A DNA stretch of 64,000 bases from assembly GCF_031455095.1 (NCBI RefSeq), contig NZ_JAVDSB010000005.1, forward strand, positions 124,001-188,000, written 5' to 3'. This document shows, one piece after another, positions 25,838 to 34,399 of the stretch. Position numbers and translations under genes: made by a program. The notes beneath the pieces were generated by a model. That model was not told the DNA's origin, ran no database searches, and worked only from the letters and a program-made list of their open reading frames with translations. This DNA comes from Paenibacillus_E qinlingensis_A. Lineage in GTDB: Bacteria; Bacillota; Bacilli; Paenibacillales; NBRC-103111. The first letter of the stretch is position 1. Each line of letters opens with the position of its first letter.

Positions 25838-26704
25838 ATGAAAGACCGCACATGGGGTGGACGGTTGTTCGACATTACCAATATTACGCTATTACTTCTG
25901 TTTGCTGCACTGGCAGTGCTTCCGTTTCTATATATGGTGCTGGGTTCATTCGCGTCACCGGAGGAATTCGCCAAGCGAGGCATGATGCTGATCCCAACCA
26001 AGTTTTCACTGGATGCGTACACGTATATTTTTTCAACAAATACGATTGTCCGTAGTTTGTTTAATACAATTTTCATAACCGTGGCTGGGACATTTATCAA
26101 TCTGCTCTTTACAGTGCTGATGGCGTATCCGCTGGCCCGTAAGGAACTGCTCTGGCGCAAGCCGGTTATGTTGATGGTCATATTCTCCATGCTGTTCAGC
26201 GGGGGAATGATTCCGACTTTTCTTGTGGTCAAAATGCTGGGCTTAATGAATTCTTTGTGGTCTCTGCTGATTCCGGGGGCAATTAGCGCCTTCAATCTGA
26301 TTATTTTGAAAAATTTCTTGCCCGAAGGTATCGAGGAATCTGCCAAAATCGACGGTTGCAATGATGTAGGCATTTTGTTCAGAATCGTGCTTCCTTTATC
26401 GCTGCCGGCAATTGCCACCTTCTCGCTATTCTATGCGGTGGGGCACTGGAATTCTTTTTTCTCAGCGATTTTATATATCAACGATACGACCAAGTGGCCA
26501 ATTCAAGTTATCTTGCGTCAGGTCGTCATTATGGCCGAAGGGGGAATTGGCGATTCCAGCCAAGTGAACGAAGCGTTCGTTATCCCTCCGCAATCGATTA
26601 AGATGGCAGTCATTACGGTATCGACACTGCCGATTCTCATTGTATATCCATTTTTGCAAAGGCACTTCGCCAAAGGGGTTTTATTGGGTTCGGTTAAGGG
26701 ATGA
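25838..26704 (+). CDS. Carbohydrate ABC transporter permease (LplC-like)
   Basis: Permease of 288 aa with six TM helices and an EAA loop reading EESAKIDGCNDVGILFRIVLP. The C-terminal FLQRHFAKGVLLGSVKG is the standard ending of the LplC/YtcP group. It starts 18 bp after the first permease, preceded by AGGAGGAGGGAG, and is translated from the same transcript. Confidence 0.9.
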   Translation: MKDRTWGGRLFDITNITLLLLFAALAVLPFLYMVLGSFASPEEFAKRGMMLIPTKFSLDAYTYIFSTNTIVRSLFNTIFITVAGTFINLLFTVLMAYPLARKELLWRKPVMLMVIFSMLFSGGMIPTFLVVKMLGLMNSLWSLLIPGAISAFNLIILKNFLPEGIEESAKIDGCNDVGILFRIVLPLSLPAIATFSLFYAVGHWNSFFSAILYINDTTKWPIQVILRQVVIMAEGGIGDSSQVNEAFVIPPQSIKMAVITVSTLPILIVYPFLQRHFAKGVLLGSVKG

Positions 26705-26761
26705 CGCAGGATGGGTTATCTTTTAATTTAAAATAAGGGAAGTAAAGGGAGGCTCACAGAA

Positions 26762-28303
26762 ATGACAGGATGGAATGGACGAAAAGGAAAAGGTTGGAGG
26801 GTTACTGGAGCTATTATACTGTCGGCAGGGTTGATTGCGGGATGCAGCCAAGGTACAGAGAAAGCAGCAAATCCTTCCGCATCTCCTCAAGGGACACAGG
26901 GATCAGAGAAGCCGAAGGAACCACTTAAATTGTCCATGATGAACATGTATTACTCAGCTGAGCCGCCGAAATCGGATAACGAAGCGATCAAAATCATTGA
27001 GGAGCATACAGGGGCCAAGCTCGATATCACCTGGGTGCCGAATTCGGCTTACAATGACAAAATCAATGCAACTATAGCGGCGGGAGAGCTTCCCCAGATT
27101 ATGATGATTGCCAGTAACAAGAGCCAAAGTATCGTCAACGCGGTAAGGTCCGGCATGTTCTGGGAGGTGGGTCCTTATCTCAAGGATTACCCGAATCTGA
27201 GCAAGCTGAACCCGCTCGTTCTGAACAATATCGCTGTCGACGGCAAGACCTATGGCATCTTCCGCAGCCGTCCGGTCGCACGTGAAGGAATTATTTTGCG
27301 TAAGGATTGGTTAGATGCGGTAGGGTTGAGTGAGCCTAAGACAATTGATGATTTCTATAATGTCATTAAAGCGTTCAGCACGAAGGACCCGGACAAGAAT
27401 GGTAAGAATGACACGTTCGGCATGTATGAAGGAAGAGGCATGAATGGTTTCCAAACGATTCTCGGCTGGTATGGCGGTCCTAACCTATACGGGCTACAAA
27501 ACGACAAGATCGTTCCTGACTTTATGACCAAAGAATACGTCGATGCGCTTAAGTTCTATAAGCGTCTGTATGACGAAAAGCTGATCAACCAGGACTTTGC
27601 CGTTGTGCCGGGCACAAAGCGCCAGGAATCGATGAATCAAAGCAATGCTGGACTTATTATCAGTACGTTGGACGATGTGAACGCAGGATTCAATGATCTT
27701 GCCAAAGCGAATCCGAAGGCCATTCTTGATGTGGTTAGCAGAATCAATGGGCCGAAGGGTGAGAGACTCATGCTGTTTAACGGTGGATATGTGGGTGTGT
27801 ACATGTTCCCCAAAACAAGCGTGAAAACCGAGAATGATCTCAAAAATATACTAGGCTTTATGAATAAACTTGCCGATGACAAGATACAAAATCTGTTTGA
27901 ATGGGGTGTAGAAGGTAAGCATTACAAGGTCGAGAACGGTAAACCGACGCGCACGGATGGCAAAGCGTACGAAACAGACATCAACGCGATTTACCAGCTG
28001 CGATTCGATGATGGCGCTCTGTCCAAAGCAGGAGAGGATGCGCCGATCGTCAAGAAGTATAAGCAAATGTTCAAGGATAATGCGGCTATCGCTGTTGCCA
28101 ATCCGGCTGAGTCGTTCCAATCCGTCACACTCGCCGAGAAAGGTTCCGAGCTGACCAAAATCATTCAGGATGCCAGGATCAAATTTATTATGGGCAACAT
28201 GGACGAGGCGGGGTGGAATCAGGCTGTGGAGCAATGGCGCAAAGGCGGCGGAGACAAAGTCATTGAAGAATACACTGCGCAATACATGGCGATCAAGAAA
28301 TAA
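26762..28303 (+). CDS. Extracellular solute-binding lipoprotein (LplA-like)
   Basis: A 513-aa binding protein. The signal ends in LIAGCSQG, a lipobox, followed by a Ser/Pro-rich linker. The mature part has the family 1 solute-binding pattern (KIIEEHTGAKLDITWVP, then PQIMMIAS, then YGIFRSRPV). The length is typical of the large LplA-like lipoproteins of Paenibacillus that deliver oligosaccharides to LplB/LplC. It is preceded by AAAGGGAGG. Although the genes on both sides of the transporter are broken, this one is intact. Confidence 0.9.
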   Translation: MTGWNGRKGKGWRVTGAIILSAGLIAGCSQGTEKAANPSASPQGTQGSEKPKEPLKLSMMNMYYSAEPPKSDNEAIKIIEEHTGAKLDITWVPNSAYNDKINATIAAGELPQIMMIASNKSQSIVNAVRSGMFWEVGPYLKDYPNLSKLNPLVLNNIAVDGKTYGIFRSRPVAREGIILRKDWLDAVGLSEPKTIDDFYNVIKAFSTKDPDKNGKNDTFGMYEGRGMNGFQTILGWYGGPNLYGLQNDKIVPDFMTKEYVDALKFYKRLYDEKLINQDFAVVPGTKRQESMNQSNAGLIISTLDDVNAGFNDLAKANPKAILDVVSRINGPKGERLMLFNGGYVGVYMFPKTSVKTENDLKNILGFMNKLADDKIQNLFEWGVEGKHYKVENGKPTRTDGKAYETDINAIYQLRFDDGALSKAGEDAPIVKKYKQMFKDNAAIAVANPAESFQSVTLAEKGSELTKIIQDARIKFIMGNMDEAGWNQAVEQWRKGGGDKVIEEYTAQYMAIKK

Positions 28304-28424
28304 CGAGAGTTTGGCTAGCTGTATATGGATGGCTGGACTACAATAAGGAAAAGGATTTCATCCTGTTTGTGATTTACGGCAGTGAATTCCATCGTATTTC
28401 GAAACCATGGAGGTTTGACACATC

Positions 28425-30635
28425 ATGAGAATCCGTCCACCCAAATTTTTGCTTCGTTTGTTTCTGTTCAGCATGCTACTGGGAACCCTCCCGGTGCTTG
28501 TACTCGGGGTGTTGTCCTATCAGAAATCCTCCGAGATCGTTCAGGATAAAGTGGCTAAGGGAAACATGCTAAATCTGGAGCAAACCCAGCAAAGGGTGGA
28601 ACAGATTCTGAAGACAGCGGACAAATCAGCGGTGCAATTTATTAGCTCCTCTTTGGTAGGTTCAGCCATGAATATGCCGCTAACCCCGGACCAGTTCGAG
28701 ACAGTCAATGGCTTGTTGCTTGGGTTGCATCAGCTTCAGAGCTTCGAGTTAGGCATCTATGATGTGCTACTGGTCAGCTTGAACGCGGGTTGGGCGATTA
28801 ACAACAGTACCGAAGTGTTCAGACTGGATAGCTTCGGAGAGACAGAAATGGTGAGAAATTACGCTAAGTATGGCAAGACCAGTTTCTGGACGATTGCGGA
28901 AGCAGGGAAACAGGGAAACAGGTACATCTGGTGAAGAAGCTGCCATTGCATTCGCTTACGCCTTCGGGTTTGATGATTATGAAATTTCAAAGCAAGAGAT
29001 GAACAAGCTGTTGGCTAACAATAGCGATCTTGGGGAAGTGATGATCCTCAATGAGGAGGGGATAGTGATTGCGCACAGCAATTCGGACCTTATTGGGAGG
29101 GACTTCAGCCATGCTGGTGAGCTGCAGCCTCTTTTGCAGGGAACGGATGCAATAGGTACTTATCATTCGAATGAGAATGCTGATGTCGGTGTAACCTTTC
29201 GCAAGTCCCCTTACAATGGCTGGACCTACGTGTCTATATCAGCATTTTTGCCGTCACGATGCTGCTTTCCTGGCTGGGGTCAAGGAAAATGTACAGCCCT
29301 ATCAACCGTTTGTACCGCTCGCTTCAAGCGGAACCGGGGCAGATGCAATCGGTAGATCGCAATCGCGACGAGCTTCAATATATCGGTAGTCAGGTTCATG
29401 AGATGCTGCATACCAAACACCGCTTAACTGGCATTATCGAAGGACAGCAGCGGCAGGTGGAGGAGCTGTTCATGATCAAGCTTTATCAAGGGGAAGTGAA
29501 GTCCCAGGAGATTAAGGAAAGGCTGGGTGCGTTTACCGATAAGGAGGCTTGGAAGCATGTATGCGTCATGGCAGTCCAGATCGATTCACTGAAAGACACC
29601 CGATATGAGGAGATGGATAAAGACCTGCTGCTGTTTGCCATCAATAATATAGTTGGTGAAATCGTACCATCGTTCGCAAGGTTGAAGCCGGCGGTCATTC
29701 ATCATACGCAGGTTACGCTCATTGGCAGTACAGGGTTGTCCGAGGATTCGTATAAGAAGCGGATTAATGATTGGGCTGCTGAGATCAGGCAGAAGGTGGA
29801 GCAATTTCTGGAATTAGGAGTCAGCGTGGGCATCAGCCGATTCTACCCTACGGTCGAGTCCGCTCAGATAGCCTATCAGGATGCGATGGAAGCGCTGAAA
29901 TATACGATTCGTACAGGGCCGGGTTCTGTCATTCATATCGTTGATGTGGAGCCGGAGGGGACGATTTTGTCCAGGTTCCCTGACCGAATTGAGCAGGAGC
30001 TGCTGGATGCTGTGAAGCTTGCGGATTTCGCGCAGGTGGATATACTGTTGGAGGGATATCTGAAAGAGATCTTTCAAGAAAAGGTGGGGCATCGGGAATA
30101 TTTTGTACCGCTGACAGCATTTTTGCTGGATTTGACTCGAATGGCGCAGAATTTAGGCGAACCAATAAAGTCATTGTATGACGGGGAGAAGTCGCTGATT
30201 GATCAGTTATACCAATTAAAGACGATCAATGAGATCGGGCAATGGTTCCGGGAGACACTCATTTATCCGATGATGGAGCTATTCGAGAAGAAACGTAAAT
30301 ACCAGTATGCCAAAATCTCTGATCAGATGCTGACGATGATTCATCAGGAGGCGGAGACGGATTTATCGCTCGATCTATGTGCAACCAGGCTGGGCTACCA
30401 TCCGGATTATATCCGGGGGGTATTCCGCAAGGAGGTAGGGGTCAATTTCAGCGATTATGTATCGAGCTTCCGCTTGCAGCAGGCCAAGTCGATGCTGGTG
30501 GATACAGATTTGAAGATTGCTGAGATTGCCGAAAGATTGCATTATAACAATTCACAGAATTTTATTCGTTATTTTCGCAAGCAAGAGGGCATTACACCCG
30601 GACAATACCGTGAAAAATACCTTTCCAGGGAGTGA
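28425..30635 (+). pseudogene. Two-TM sensor/AraC-family regulator with three frameshifts
   Basis: One ancestral gene is spread over three frames. The first part (28425 to about 28912) has TM1 and the start of an extracellular dCache-like sensor. The frame then shifts to read VHLVKKLPLHSLTPSGLMIM (28922-28981), then to SKQEMNKLLANNSDLGEVM up to about 29238, then to SIFAVTMLLSWLGSRKM (TM2), a helical linker and a C-terminal AraC HTH (RLGYHPDYIRGVFRKEVG and IAEIAERLHYNNSQNFIRYF). The first shift is an exact 8-bp tandem duplication, GGGAAACA at 28905-28912 and 28913-28920; removing one copy restores AGKQVHLVKK. The other two look like single-base losses. Such regulators usually control the adjacent LplABC-like transporter. 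Confidence 0.85.
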
Positions 30636-30676
30636 TCATACCCAATTGTTTGCTGGGTTCTTGCTCTTTCTCGATT

Positions 30677-31177
30677 CTACTTTGTAGGCGTATCGCTCCC
30701 GTTGCCATTCCCATTCTCGTTCGTCCCATTCGTATTCTTTCCGTTAAAGAAGGTCGAAGTGAGGTCACGCAGCTTCTCCATGAACTTCCCGTAGCCGTAA
30801 CCAGTCAGAAAGGCGATGCTGATCCGCGCTGACATGGAGTCACCGACTTCTAGCAGCATGATGCCACTTTCGAAAAGAATAATCGTAATAATCGCGGAGC
30901 CGAAGCAAAGAATTGGCCGCATAAGGTACCAGTAGATCCACTGCGTGGTCAGCTCCTGATAATGCTCGTGGAACATGCGTAAGCCGTACAACGCACCACC
31001 AAGCGCACCTGCGAACCCAAAGCAGGCATACTCATGATAGATGGCAAAATCGATGCCCATCCATTTACGCTCAAAGGATCCACTCCCTAGCACACCCATC
31101 ATCCACAGGCTGCCGACAAACCAGATGACTAAATAGCTAAATATAGCCTGCTTGCCGAATCGGTGAATGGGATTCAT
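30677..31177 (-). CDS. Membrane protein of unknown function
   Basis: A 166-aa protein with about four TM helices (first near residues 12-32, others near 47-65, 82-105 and 108-128) and a hydrophilic tail rich in Asn and Gly (NGTNENGNGNGSD). I do not recognise a family. It is the last gene of a minus-strand run after the glycosyltransferase. Its ribosome site, AAGGGCGG, lies inside the descending arm of the hairpin at 31181-31228, which may limit its translation. Confidence 0.65.
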   Translation of the reverse strand: MNPIHRFGKQAIFSYLVIWFVGSLWMMGVLGSGSFERKWMGIDFAIYHEYACFGFAGALGGALYGLRMFHEHYQELTTQWIYWYLMRPILCFGSAIITIILFESGIMLLEVGDSMSARISIAFLTGYGYGKFMEKLRDLTSTFFNGKNTNGTNENGNGNGSDTPTK

Positions 31178-31180
31178 AAC

Positions 31181-31228
31181 AAAACACCGCCCTTACAATG
31201 GATACTACCATTGTATGAGCGGTGTTTT
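31181..31228 (-). terminator. Hairpin/terminator overlapping a stop codon and a ribosome site
   Basis: On the plus strand AAAACACCGC and TACAATGG pair with CCATTGTA and GCGGTGTTTT. The loop holds the TAG of the glycosyltransferase (31207-31205). On the minus strand the stem is followed by TTTTG and then the ATG of the membrane protein four bases later, so its ribosome site is paired. It can act as terminator or attenuator. Confidence 0.65.
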
Positions 31229-32383
31229 TGATGATGCCTGAATATAGGAACGTTTGTCCGACTGCTCCAAATACGCAATGATCGCAGCCGCGCAGCTGCT
31301 CTCTTCCTCATTGTTACCTTCACGGATGTCCGTTCTACGTTGAACGAGCTCGGGGTGTTGCTCTAGCAGCAGTTTGAACCAGTGGTCAATCATCGCAAGC
31401 GATGTGATGCGTTGTCCGTATCCATTTTCCTGAAAATAAGTGCAGTTTTTCTCTTCCTGTCCGGGAATCGGGCTGTAGAACAGCATAGGAATACCCTTGG
31501 CCATCGCCTCTGTACATGTCATTCCGCCTGGCTTCGTAATCAGCAGATCGGAGATGTCCATCAGCTTGCTGATTTCGGTTGTATAGCCAATGAGATGGAC
31601 ATTTGGTTGACGAAAGGCGTCTTCCTCCAGCAGCTGGAGGCGTGCTTTCTCGTTCGTGCCGAGACAAATCAGCAGCTGAATATCTTTGCTCCAGCTCGCT
31701 AAATAAGTCAGCATCTCTTCTTTTTCTTCTTTCTTAAAAACACCCCAGCCACCGCCCATGACCATTACGGTAGGCATCGCTTTGAGACCAAATTCCTGAC
31801 GAATATGTTCCTTGCTATGCGCCATTCGGAAATTAGGGTGGACGGGAATACCTGTTACTTCGATCCGCTTGTCCGGAACACCGCAGTCCATGAGACGTTC
31901 CCGAACTAGTGGTGTAGATACGAGATATTTGTCTACAGCAGAATTAATCCACGTGCCATGCGCATCATAGTCGGTGATTACAGTGAAGAGCGGTATATCC
32001 AGTCCTGCGCGTTTGAGCCTAGAGACAATAATGCTTGGGAATGGATGCGTACAGACGATCAAGTCCGGCTTTAATTGCTTGATAACGGCTTTCGTCCGCG
32101 AATAGAAGATGCGATGCAGCACGAGACTGGCTATACGACTCGGCCTTTTATTATAGTGATGTCGATAGAGCATACCGTACAGTCTGGGTTGTGATGTTAC
32201 CGTGCGGCGGTATGCCGAGAAGACCCAAGGTGCTAAGGCAGGATGCAAAAAAGCGCCAAGCTCGATCACGCGGGTTATCATGTCAGATGATGATTGCCTG
32301 AGCTCGCCAGACAGCGCATGAGCAGCTTGTGTATGACCTTTCCCGAAGCCCTCGGATAATAGCAGAATCCGTTTTTTACGCAA
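31205..32383 (-). CDS. Glycolipid glycosyltransferase (UgtP/MGDG synthase-like, GT28)
   Basis: A 392-aa enzyme. The N-terminus RILLLSEGFGKGHTQAA is the MGDG-synthase/MurG-type glycine loop; the C-terminal half has VMVMGGGWGVF and the nucleotide-sugar motif LLITKPGGMTCTEAMAKGIP. Family members transfer glucose or galactose from UDP-sugar to diacylglycerol (membrane glycolipids, lipoteichoic acid anchor). The start is uncertain: TTG 32383 follows AAAGGTGAG closely and gives the usual N-terminus; GTG 32392 and TTG 32416 are alternatives. The gene follows thymidine kinase almost without a gap. Confidence 0.82.
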   Translation of the reverse strand: MRKKRILLLSEGFGKGHTQAAHALSGELRQSSSDMITRVIELGAFLHPALAPWVFSAYRRTVTSQPRLYGMLYRHHYNKRPSRIASLVLHRIFYSRTKAVIKQLKPDLIVCTHPFPSIIVSRLKRAGLDIPLFTVITDYDAHGTWINSAVDKYLVSTPLVRERLMDCGVPDKRIEVTGIPVHPNFRMAHSKEHIRQEFGLKAMPTVMVMGGGWGVFKKEEKEEMLTYLASWSKDIQLLICLGTNEKARLQLLEEDAFRQPNVHLIGYTTEISKLMDISDLLITKPGGMTCTEAMAKGIPMLFYSPIPGQEEKNCTYFQENGYGQRITSLAMIDHWFKLLLEQHPELVQRRTDIREGNNEEESSCAAAIIAYLEQSDKRSYIQASSKTPLIQW

Positions 32384-32419
32384 GGAACTCACCTTTCTTT
32401 GCACATACCATATCAATCC

Positions 32420-32995
32420 TTAGATGTGCGCAGCTTTCTTTTTGGAGGCATAGCACTTGCGGCATACGGGAACGTAACTTTCGTTACCGCCAATCTGAAT
32501 CTGCTCTCCATGGAAAATAGGAACACCATCTTTGCATCGCATATTCATGATCGCCTTTTTATCACAATACCAACAAACGGTTTTAATTTCCTCGATTGTA
32601 TCGGCGACAGCCAAGAGTGCATTGCTGCCTTCGAATAATTGTCCCATGAAATCAGCGCGAAGCCCGTAAGCGATAACAGGAATATCCAGTTCATCGACGA
32701 CTTCAATCAACTGAGAGACTTGGGCTTTGTTTAAGAACTGTGCTTCATCGACCAAAATGCAGTTCGGACGCTCGGTCTGCGCGAGGGCGACCATATCCAG
32801 ATGTTCGTCTACAACGATGGCCCCTTTTTGCATACCGATACGGGAAGCGACTTTACCAACGCCGAAGCGATCGTCCATAACGGAAGTGAGGAGAAGTACC
32901 TTTTTGCCTTGTTCTTCATAATTATGAGCAACACGTAAGACTTCAATGGATTTACCGCTATTCATCGTGCCATAACGAAAGTACAATTTTGCCAA
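32420..32995 (-). CDS. tdk: Thymidine kinase
   Basis: A type II thymidine kinase of 191 aa, the usual length. The P-loop is GTMNSGKS at residues 9-16, the catalytic Glu is E84 in VDEAQF, and the structural zinc is held by CWYC and CRKC pairs in the C-terminal lasso region. It phosphorylates thymidine for nucleotide salvage in the cytosol. It lies in a minus-strand run between the HD phosphohydrolase (50 bp upstream) and the glycosyltransferase. Confidence 0.95.
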   Translation of the reverse strand: MAKLYFRYGTMNSGKSIEVLRVAHNYEEQGKKVLLLTSVMDDRFGVGKVASRIGMQKGAIVVDEHLDMVALAQTERPNCILVDEAQFLNKAQVSQLIEVVDELDIPVIAYGLRADFMGQLFEGSNALLAVADTIEEIKTVCWYCDKKAIMNMRCKDGVPIFHGEQIQIGGNESYVPVCRKCYASKKKAAHI

Positions 32996-33045
32996 GCTGG
33001 GACAGTCCCTTCTGCGGATGTAAGATAGTTGATTTCATAATAAAG

Positions 33046-34023
33046 TTAGATGGTAAAAAAGTAAGTCGCGGCCATGCTATCCAACTCATTGAGCTTAACA
33101 GCGGCTTGGAAGCTCACCTCAGAGGCGAGTTTTTCACCGATTAAGGGTTGTTTTTTGTAAACCTTGCCGATCTTAACCTCGATACTGCCTGGGACAGGTT
33201 GCTGTGTAACTTGAATGCGGTGAGGCTCATACATGAGCACATGAATGGTTTCCCTTGCCGTATCATTGTTACTCTGAAGCAGCTCCTGGATTAATTCATG
33301 ATCCATAAGTGCTGGAATGCGATCCCGCATGTCTGGGTTAGACTCACAGTGATGGGCTGTTGCTTTCGCCAGTAGCGCATCCATGGCTAGAAACTGAGGG
33401 TTCAAGAAAAGTCGATGATCTTCGACGATGGCATCAACAAGTGCCGCGGCTGAAGGCTCATCTGCTTCAATATAGGGACCTCGTAAGCGCAGCCCTTTAA
33501 CTATCTCTGAAGGTGGCAGTGTCTGCAGACCCGCATAATACGTATCACGCAGAAAGCTATCTAGATGATCAAGTCCCAGAATCGTTGATTTGTTGGTAAG
33601 TGGCGTCTCTAGCTTCAAAAGATCGATAATAGACTGTGGCGAGATGCCATGTTTAATTAAGATATCGGCGATGACGCCTTGTCCGATCAATTGCTCCGTA
33701 TGACGATGATGATTATATCCAAGCGTCCGCTCAACCGCATGGGAGAAGGGCAGGTGCCCGATATCATGGAGTAATGCCGCGATGCGCAGAAGCGGTTCTT
33801 CTGGGCAAAAGTGGGCCATGAGTGACCAAACGCCAACCGTATGTTCGAAACGTGAATGTGTAAGTGGTGAAAACAGAGCGGATGCTCCAAAATGATGTAA
33901 AAATTTAAGGCGGCGTACCGGTTTAGAGCGGAAAAGCTCAATTTCAACCGGATGGGCTTCTAGCTGCCATTGGTAAAGAGGCTCTCTAATCAAGCCGTCC
34001 CCAAAAGTATGCTGTATACTCAA
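33046..34023 (-). CDS. HD domain phosphohydrolase (dNTPase-like)
   Basis: A 325-aa protein with the HD signature of the dGTPase-like group: R-x-x-H in SRFEHTVGVW, HD in ALLHDIGHLPFSHAVE, and a distal D in LGLDHLDSFLRD. Relatives such as YwfO act on deoxynucleotides or signalling nucleotides. It starts at TTG 34023, eight bases after AGGAGG. Together with the downstream thymidine kinase it suggests nucleotide-pool maintenance. Confidence 0.85.
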   Translation of the reverse strand: MSIQHTFGDGLIREPLYQWQLEAHPVEIELFRSKPVRRLKFLHHFGASALFSPLTHSRFEHTVGVWSLMAHFCPEEPLLRIAALLHDIGHLPFSHAVERTLGYNHHRHTEQLIGQGVIADILIKHGISPQSIIDLLKLETPLTNKSTILGLDHLDSFLRDTYYAGLQTLPPSEIVKGLRLRGPYIEADEPSAAALVDAIVEDHRLFLNPQFLAMDALLAKATAHHCESNPDMRDRIPALMDHELIQELLQSNNDTARETIHVLMYEPHRIQVTQQPVPGSIEVKIGKVYKKQPLIGEKLASEVSFQAAVKLNELDSMAATYFFTI

Positions 34024-34399
34024 ACAGAGCTCCTCCTAAGATGTGGAATCTGGATGTTGTTCTTGCAGCGGTATTAGCTATCATAGCATGAAACATAGAA
34101 ATTGTGCTATCACATGCATAGCCTGTCGTATTTATATAGGAAACCCAATAAATAACCGTGCCTATACAATATGATTTTACTGGGGATTCTATTAAAATGA
34201 AAACCTTTTCAACTTAAATATTTTTAAATTGAACTATAAGAAATCAAGTGTTAATATAATAGAAAAAATATTGAGAATATTTCCTCTACTTATTGCGGTT
34301 GTAGTCGAAATATGTTGCTTCGAATTTTTGGTTTTTAGCACTTTAAAGCAGGCGGTTAACAAAGTCCAGTGAATAACGAGGGAAGAAAGGTTGCAAAAC
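34024..34399 (+). promoter_or_regulatory. AT-rich leader and promoter region of gltB
   Basis: No gene is visible in this gap. It is markedly AT-rich. TTGAAC (34229-34234) and TTAATA (34251-34256), 16 bases apart, form a plausible SigA promoter for gltB; TATAAT at 34255-34260 overlaps the latter. A perfect dyad, AAATATT-GAG-AATATTT, lies at 34266-34282, at or just after the expected start point, and is an operator candidate. I found no GltC- or TnrA-type consensus. The first part must also hold signals for the divergent HD gene. Confidence 0.45.

Noticed and set aside
34024..34399. T-box or other riboswitch in the gltB leader
   Set aside because: No T-box motif, antiterminator pair or known aptamer core is visible; the region is AT-rich with one simple dyad.
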